Assembly: GCF_019458805.1 (NCBI RefSeq)
Contig: NZ_JAIBOA010000003.1
Location: 62,001-126,000, forward strand
Length of the DNA: 64,000 bases
From: Actinomadura parmotrematis
GTDB taxonomy: Bacteria > Actinomycetota > Actinomycetes > Streptosporangiales > Streptosporangiaceae
Reading direction: 5' to 3'
The notes under the pieces were generated by a model that worked only from the letters and a program-made list of their open reading frames with translations, did not search any database and had not been told where the DNA came from. Positions 59,306 to 64,000 of the stretch are shown here, one piece after another. Position numbers and translations under genes: made by a program. Each line of letters begins with the position of its first letter. Position 1 is the stretch's first letter.

Positions 59306-59479
59306 CAGCCCGCGGGTACGGCCTGCTCAGGGCCGGGACGCGGCGGGGACCGCCCTTGCCGAACCCGCCCCCGACCGGCGCGGCCGCGGCCCGCGTCGCC
59401 GTGACGGCCGGCCCCCGCCCCTCGACGGCCGGAGGCCGGGCACCGACCCGTCGGCCCGGGGACGGCGCCCGGCCGGCGG

Positions 59480-60220
59480 TCAGCGGAGGTGCCGGGCGAA
59501 GAACCTGGCCGCGTCCTCCCCCGCGAACTGCGGGACACCGGTGTGCCCGCCCATGTTGGCCTGCAGCGTCTTCTCCTTCGAGCCGAAGGCGTCGAACAGG
59601 TCCAGGGCCGCCTGCCGGTCGTTGCCCTCGTCGTCCCACTGCAGCAGGACGTGCAGCGGGATGGTGACCCGCCGGGCCTCCTCCAGCACGGCGCGGGGCA
59701 CGAAGCTCCCGGCGAAGAGGCCGGCGGCCACGATGCGCGGCTCGACCGCCGCGAGCCGGACCCCGATGGAGATCACGCCGCCCGAGTACCCGACCGGACC
59801 GCCGATCTCGGGCAGCTCCAGGAGGGCGTCCAGCGCGGCCCGCGCTTCCGGGACCGCCTGATCGACGAGCGGCAGGACGAGCGCGTCGATGATCTCGTCG
59901 CCGACCGGCTCGCCGGCCTCCACGGCCCGGCGCATGCCGGCGCGGGCCTGCTCGGCGGACGCCTCGCGCGGCCGGTCTCCGCTCCCGGGCAGCTCGATGG
60001 TGGCGGCGGCGAAGCCCCCCGCCGCGCAGCGCAGGGCCCGCCCCGCCAGCCGGGGGTACATCTGGCGCATTCCGAGCGGGGGCTGCCCGAGCAGGATCAG
60101 CGGGACCGGCGCGGACGCCGACGCGGACGCGGGCGTCCACAGGATGCCGGGGATCTCCCCGAGGGTGAATTCGCGTTCGAGGACGCCGTCGCCGAGGCGC
60201 CGCTCAGAGGTGAAGTGCAT
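59480..60220 (-). CDS. Alpha/beta hydrolase (dienelactone-hydrolase-like)
   Basis: 246 residues. Nucleophile elbow GYSGG in 'GGPVGYSGGVISIGVRLAAV', acid in 'LLQWDDEGND' and His in 'MGGHTGVPQFAGEDAARFF'; 'LILLGQPPLGMRQMYPRL' gives the oxyanion loop region. Serine nucleophile rather than the Cys of classic dienelactone hydrolase. Probably an esterase. ATG 60220 after AAAGG. Convergent with deoR; the gap 59306-59479 shows no gene. Confidence 0.82.
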   Translation of the reverse strand: MHFTSERRLGDGVLEREFTLGEIPGILWTPASASASAPVPLILLGQPPLGMRQMYPRLAGRALRCAAGGFAAATIELPGSGDRPREASAEQARAGMRRAVEAGEPVGDEIIDALVLPLVDQAVPEARAALDALLELPEIGGPVGYSGGVISIGVRLAAVEPRIVAAGLFAGSFVPRAVLEEARRVTIPLHVLLQWDDEGNDRQAALDLFDAFGSKEKTLQANMGGHTGVPQFAGEDAARFFARHLR

Positions 60221-60395
60221 GGTCGTGCCTTTCGGGAGTGCTGCGAACGGCGCTCCCGGACGACCTACCGCCCGACCGTGACCCCGGAGGGGAGCACCCA
60301 TGTCGATACTGCGTTCACGGGTACCACCTCCTCGTCCTCTCGCACGGCCACCCGCAACCTAGCAACGACCCCCACACCCCGCCAACAGGTTTTCC

Positions 60396-60464
60396 AGCGG
60401 CTGAAGGATTCGAACCTACAGGCCGGGAGCCACCGGCCCAGCGGTTCGAAACCGATCAGCCGCT
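60396..60464 (-). pseudogene. Degenerate tRNA-Ser-like sequence
   Basis: On the minus strand, acceptor arms AGCGGCT and AGCCGCT pair perfectly. The anticodon-arm region (CGGTTTCGAACCG, Ser CGA-like), long variable arm and T-arm (GTAGGTTCGAATCCTTC) are recognisable, but the D-arm is missing and the anticodon loop is short. About 58 bp align with roughly 80 % identity to the 3' two thirds of the intact tRNA-Ser at 63131-63220. A decayed tRNA copy or old attachment-site remnant. The rest of 60221-60642 holds no gene I can support. Confidence 0.6.
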
Positions 60465-60642
60465 GATCCGGCGTCTCCTGCAACGCGCCGCAGCGCTGCA
60501 TCGCCTGTCCAGAAACCTGATGAATGATCCTCGGTGACAGGAGGTCATAGGTCGTGCCGGCTGTTCCCATGTCGTTTCCACGATGGCAACGTGCTCAGAA
60601 GAGTCGGCGCAGCGGCGATCACCTTCGCCAACACTGAAAGGA

Positions 60643-60846
60643 CTAGGCGGCGCGCAGTTGGGGAGCGTCAGGGATCGTTGGCTCGTCCCGCGCAACGACC
60701 GTGAGCGGAGCGAGGTCCTCGATGTCGGCGGGCTCCTTGGCTCGGCGGCTCAGCTTCACCTTAAGGGCGCTCACCCGGCTCTTGATGTGGGGAACCGCTG
60801 CCGCACCAGCAGCGCGCACTGCGACGCCCGCGATGTGCTGGCGCAT
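60643..60846 (-). CDS. Hypothetical small protein
   Basis: 67 residues, beginning 'MRQHIAGVAVRAAGAAAVPH' and containing a basic stretch 'SALKVKLSRRAKEPADIEDL'. No family recognised. No good ribosome-binding site and weaker codon bias than the neighbours; a longer start upstream cannot be excluded. Called because the sequence is balanced and not low-complexity. Confidence 0.35.
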   Translation of the reverse strand: MRQHIAGVAVRAAGAAAVPHIKSRVSALKVKLSRRAKEPADIEDLAPLTVVARDEPTIPDAPQLRAA

Positions 60847-61002
60847 GCTGCCAGAGCTGCCGGTGAACGTCCGAGTGCTACGCGGGCGGGACCTGAGAGA
60901 GGGTCTCGCGGGTGTCTGGATCGTGACGGGATGGTCACGGACGCGAACGCGGAACGTGATCCGTCCGTCACATCTGCAATGCCGCACATTAATGGAGCCG
61001 AC

Positions 61003-61545
61003 TTGATCACACGCATCCTGCCCGTTGCCGTCGCCGCGCTCACCCTCACTGCCTGTGGCGCCGACACCAAGACCACCGCCGCGGCGCCCTCCAGCGGCAG
61101 CCCCGCCACCGAAGCGGCGGCGCCCTCGCCCTCGGAGAGCGACGACCGGACAACGACCGTGGGCCAGTGGGCGCACGCCTCCGACGGTCTGGACTTCCGC
61201 GTCTCCCGTATCGAGCGCGGCACCATCTCCGACACCTCCGCCGGCGGACACCCAGGAGGCCCCGCCGTCGTGGTGTTCGTCCAGCTCCGCAACGGCACCG
61301 GCGCCCGCTTCGACATGGGCGACCTCACCGTCACCGTCCGCGCCGGAGACGACGGCACCGACAGCGAACGCGTCTACCAGGACGGATACGACTCCCTCGC
61401 CGACGGAAGCCTCTCGCCGGCCAGGACCGCGACGTTCAAGCAGATGTTCACGGTCCCGTCCAAGGCCGCGTTCAAGACGATCGCCGTCGAGGTCGCACCC
61501 GGAGCCGAGTACCCGACCGCGACGTTCGAAGGAACCGCCTACTAG
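61003..61545 (+). CDS. Putative lipoprotein, DUF4352-like
   Basis: 180 residues from TTG 61003, chosen because GGAG lies 5 bp ahead and it gives a compact signal peptide ('ITRILPVAVAALTLTACGAD', lipidated Cys near 17); ATG 60979 is an alternative. A Ser/Thr/Ala-rich spacer leads to an immunoglobulin-like domain of about 125 residues ('VVVFVQLRNGTGARFDMGDLTV', 'LSPARTATFKQMFTVP'), typical of DUF4352 proteins, which sit on the outer membrane face. Function unknown. Confidence 0.75.
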   Translation: MITRILPVAVAALTLTACGADTKTTAAAPSSGSPATEAAAPSPSESDDRTTTVGQWAHASDGLDFRVSRIERGTISDTSAGGHPGGPAVVVFVQLRNGTGARFDMGDLTVTVRAGDDGTDSERVYQDGYDSLADGSLSPARTATFKQMFTVPSKAAFKTIAVEVAPGAEYPTATFEGTAY

Positions 61546-61628
61546 CTTCCGGCCCGCTGCTCCGTTCGGCCGGAGTTCGCCACAACATTCGGGTGATGCT
61601 CGTCGCCGCGCCGAATCCACGCGAACGG

Positions 61629-62423
61629 TCAGTAAGCGCTGATGGCGTCGTGCGCCCTTTGCATGCTGATCGTTGAGGGGTCGGTGGCCGTGCAGGCGTC
61701 GTCCTCGAAGCAGGGGGCGAGTACTTCAGCGGATTGACGGTCGCGGCTGCCCGCGTCGAGTCCCTCTGCACGAGCGGCCATGTCTTCGGCTTGCTGCCGG
61801 TCCGTGGCGGTGGCGGGTTCGGACAGAGAGTCGACGAGGGCGTCGATGAAGGAGATCAGGGGTGTCGCAACGCCGAATGAGGCATGGGCGCACATCGCTC
61901 CCACCACTATTTTCAGGGCATAGCCGACCAGCGCCGCGCATGCTTCGTCGTCGCTGGTAGCGGCCATGACGTCCAGAGCCGCAGAACCCACGGTCAGCAG
62001 TTCCTGCTGTCCAAGGGGAAGCAGGCGCTTGGCCTCGTTGACGACAAGGTCTTTCACGGCTTCCCATGCCTTGGCCGCATTGTCCGCACCGGGCGCCGCA
62101 GGATCGTCTTGGATCTTGGAAGAAGGGATGGTGAAGCCGGCCAGGCCTTCGGACAGCAGCCGGGCCGAACCGACGTGCGACAGCTTGATAGCGATCAGGG
62201 AAAGGATGCCGCTCGGCTTGTCGCATTCGCGGCTGGCGACGATGAAGGGAAGGTCAGGGCCGCGATCGATGACGACGATGAACTGGCAGACGGCGCGAAG
62301 TTCGCTCACACGCAGCAGATCCGATGATCCGTCGGTTGAAGCCGACATGGGATCGTCGCCGCAGAAGCGGCACGGCGCGGTGAGAGGAACGGTCTCGTCA
62401 CAGCGTCTGCAAAGCCGGGTCAA
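61629..62423 (-). CDS. Hypothetical protein with N-terminal zinc ribbon
   Basis: About 264 residues. 'LCRRCDETVPLTAPCRFCGDD' gives two CxxC pairs (zinc ribbon), then a polar domain and a hydrophobic helical region ('ACAALVGYALKIVVGAMCAH', 'ATPLISFIDALVDSLS'). No family recognised. GC content and codon use are lower and more even than in flanking genes, a sign of transfer. TTG 62423 would include the zinc ribbon; ATG 62348 would exclude it. Confidence 0.5.
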   Translation of the reverse strand: MTRLCRRCDETVPLTAPCRFCGDDPMSASTDGSSDLLRVSELRAVCQFIVVIDRGPDLPFIVASRECDKPSGILSLIAIKLSHVGSARLLSEGLAGFTIPSSKIQDDPAAPGADNAAKAWEAVKDLVVNEAKRLLPLGQQELLTVGSAALDVMAATSDDEACAALVGYALKIVVGAMCAHASFGVATPLISFIDALVDSLSEPATATDRQQAEDMAARAEGLDAGSRDRQSAEVLAPCFEDDACTATDPSTISMQRAHDAISAY

Positions 62424-63130
62424 GCCCCCGCTGGGGCGGCTGCCATCCCGCGTATGTCCTGTGAGGGAACCCGCTCTTGACCTGGCGGGGAGGGGGGACA
62501 TGGGATTCTGCCTGCTCCGAGACGTATCCGGGAATGGTTCCGCACCCACCCTCCCTGAGCCGCGGACCCTGACGGGTGCTCAGACCGGTCTCCAACGCAG
62601 CCAGACTACTGAATGCGGTCACGGCTCAAAGGGCGCTGCCCTGCTCCCAACCTCCAGGATCCGTGCTCCTGACCCTCGGGTGTTCCGCACATGTTCCGGA
62701 TCATGGAGCCTGCGGCCCTCCAGGAACAGGGGCCGTAACGAACACCCCGACATGCCGGAGTGCTCGTTCGCGCGGACGGCGAGACAGACGGCATCGTGCG
62801 AACGAGTGCTTCGGGGCGCGGGGTCCAAGGGGCGACGTAGCCCCTGGTTCGCGCTCGCCCCGTCCAGTTCGGCGACGCACGCGTGACCGGCTCGGCCGAC
62901 GGGAGCTGCAGGACGCGCGGCCAGGCGCGCGTCTCCTGGTGACCGGCGCCCACGCGGCCACTCCTTGATCCCGGCCACCGTCAGCGGCTCCGGTCATCCC
63001 GGGGCTTCTTCGACTTCCTAGGCTGACCTGCGGAGACGTCGGGTTTTCATCCCGCGTATATCCCGCGAGCAGGGGCCGAGCGGGCGCGCACGCCCCTAAA
63101 GGGGGTCTGAGCTGAGGTGATGCTGGTGGG
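62424..63130. other. Intergenic stretch without supported gene
   Basis: About 700 bp. Open frames on both strands have mixed composition, no start signals and no recognisable motifs. CATCCCGCGTAT occurs twice (62447 and 63049 regions), 0.6 kb apart. No integrase remnant could be recognised. Confidence 0.5.
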
Positions 63131-63220
63131 CGGAGGCTGTGGGATTCGAACCCACGGGACCGGGGTCACCGGCCCAGCGGTTTTCAAGACCGCCGCACTC
63201 GTCCACTATGCGAAGCCTCC
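63131..63220 (-). tRNA. tRNA-Ser(TGA)
   Basis: 90 nt, class II. Acceptor GGAGGCT/AGCCTCC, discriminator G as in tRNA-Ser. Anticodon stem GCGGT/ACCGC with loop CTTGAAA gives TGA. Long variable arm (GGGCCGGTGACCCCGGTCCC), T-loop TTCGAAT. CCA not encoded. Confidence 0.96.
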
Positions 63221-63284
63221 CGGCGAGCGGTCACCACGATAGCGGGTCGGGTGGGGCCGGTGGGTGACTGCTAGCGTCGGGGAC

Positions 63285-64000
63285 ATGGGGGAAATCGGGG
63301 GATCGACCCAGGTGACGTTCCCGGCGGGGGCCGTGGACGGGCGGTCGGTGGTCGTCGCGAGCGTGCCGCTGGACGGGGGGTTCGGGGTGGTCGTGGAGCG
63401 GACGCCGTTCCATCCGCTCGACCACGCCTGGCCCGACCAGCCCGCCGACACCGGGGTGCTGCGGGACGCCGGGTGGGAGATGCCGGTCGTGGACTGCCTC
63501 ACCGGGGCCGTGCGGGACGGCGAGCTGCTGGTCGGCGCGGACGTGCCGGTGCGGCGGGGCGCGGACGGGTGGCACTGGGTCGTCGTCCACGTGGTGGAGC
63601 AGGAGGTCGCCGAGGGGACCGAGGTGCTGCTCCTGGTGGACGAGGAGCGGCGGGACGCCCTGTCGGCCGGGCACACCGGCTGCCACCTGATGGCGCTCGC
63701 GCTGAACGCGGCGCTCGCCGGGCACTGGCGCAAGGACGTCGAGGCGGACGGGCTCGGCCACCCCGACTTCGACAAGGCGGCGATCGTGTCGTCGCGGATC
63801 GTGCCCGATGGCAGCCGGGACGTGTACCGGATCGGCAAGTCGCTGCGCAAGAAGGGGTTCGTGGCGGACGACCTCGCGGGCGTCGAGGCGGACGTCAACG
63901 CGCGGCTGGCCGCGTGGGTGGCGGCGGACGCGCCGGTGCGGATCGAGGTGCCGTCGCCGGAGCTGGCGGCGCGGCGGGTGTGGTGGTGCGAGCTGCCCGA
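63285..64000 (+). CDS. AlaX-like alanyl-tRNA editing/metal-dependent hydrolase, 5' part
   Basis: 239 codons visible, open to the right edge; no stop in the window. After a beta-barrel N-terminal part ('VVVERTPFHPLDHAWPDQPA') comes the editing-domain motif HxxxH in 'LSAGHTGCHLMALALNAALA', then 'DNxxFD'-like 'LGHPDFDKAAIVSSRI' and 'VYRIGKSLRKKGF'. The threonyl/alanyl-tRNA SAD fold would finish with a CxxxH pair beyond the edge. Probably hydrolyses mischarged tRNA or a related ester. ATG 63285; divergent from tRNA-Ser. Confidence 0.78.
   Translation, partial: MGEIGGSTQVTFPAGAVDGRSVVVASVPLDGGFGVVVERTPFHPLDHAWPDQPADTGVLRDAGWEMPVVDCLTGAVRDGELLVGADVPVRRGADGWHWVVVHVVEQEVAEGTEVLLLVDEERRDALSAGHTGCHLMALALNAALAGHWRKDVEADGLGHPDFDKAAIVSSRIVPDGSRDVYRIGKSLRKKGFVADDLAGVEADVNARLAAWVAADAPVRIEVPSPELAARRVWWCELP

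Noticed and set aside
62576-62978. Small ORFs on both strands
   Set aside because: Overlapping frames of similar length on both strands, no start signals, no recognisable motifs.
60396-63220. Complete integrative element
   Set aside because: No integrase, excisionase or replication gene, and the tRNA-like repeat is only about 80 % identical; at most a remnant.

Overview
The window is high-GC (roughly 72-75 %) actinobacterial DNA. Third-position G/C bias, GTG starts, mycothiol/DinB-type, Rrf2, GlxA and FHA/PASTA-kinase genes, a class E sortase, a DLW-39 peptide and a SepF-like gene all point to a filamentous actinomycete. A Streptosporangiales member, perhaps Actinomadura-like, is my inference and not something the sequence proves.

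Layout. 1-6.2 kb: end of a subtilisin-inhibitor-like gene, dapD, a formamidopyrimidine-type glycosylase, a cluster of DnaA-box-like 9-mers, then a copper operon (chaperone, secreted protein, CopA ATPase) behind two CsoR-type palindromes and closed by a clear terminator. 6.2-23.2 kb: accessory metabolism and regulation (GPP34, MarR/ene-reductase, two GNATs, TenA, STAS, GlxA/quinone oxidoreductase, DinB, P450/MerR, FMN reductase plus drug exporter, Rrf2 plus AhpD-like). This part carries most of the odd DNA: a 28-29 bp minisatellite, a G-rich 9-bp array of about 0.7 kb, and two large related palindromes (near 10.5 and 20.0 kb). 23.3-38.8 kb: tRNA-Leu(CAG), then the conserved cell-envelope/division block fhaA-fhaB-pstP-ftsW/rodA-pbpA-pknA-pknB, a convergent glutamine-amidotransferase/acyltransferase pair, a DUF5324/CwsA-like protein, cyclophilin, rhomboid protease, crgA, a DUF881 protein, sortase E and its small membrane partner. 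This is the gene neighbourhood that lies close to gyrA/dnaA in Mycobacterium and Streptomyces; tRNA-Ala(TGC) and DLW-39 at 48.4-49.3 kb belong to the same neighbourhood. 39-53.5 kb: NAD(P)-binding protein, DEAD-box helicase, rhodanese, second GlxA regulator, PrsW, HTH/NB-ARC/TPR regulator, lipoprotein, HAD hydrolase, dehydrogenases and an orphan SagB-like enzyme. 53.5-56.4 kb: SepF-like gene and a BlaI/M56/UppP module with a triple operator. 56.4-60.2 kb: DUF5959-like, YciI, Nudix, DUF4406, DeoR and a hydrolase. 60.3-63.2 kb: a region of less typical composition between a degenerate tRNA-Ser-like sequence and an intact tRNA-Ser(TGA). The window ends inside an AlaX-like gene.

How it works together. 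The central block couples Ser/Thr phosphorylation (PknA/PknB, PstP, FHA readers) to septal and lateral wall synthesis (FtsW/RodA, PbpA, CrgA). Several flanking genes also serve the envelope (sortase E, rhomboid, PrsW, UppP under a BlaI/M56-type sensor, SepF-like). Around this core are small divergent regulator-target pairs (MarR/OYE, GlxA/QOR, MerR/P450, Rrf2/AhpD, DeoR/DUF4406-Nudix), most with visible palindromes between them.

The best candidates for something undescribed are the two palindromes that share an outer shell but differ in the centre, the three 13-bp operators spaced exactly 18 bp apart in front of uppP, and the G-rich 9-bp array. No complete mobile element, integrase, CRISPR array or secondary-metabolite cluster was found.
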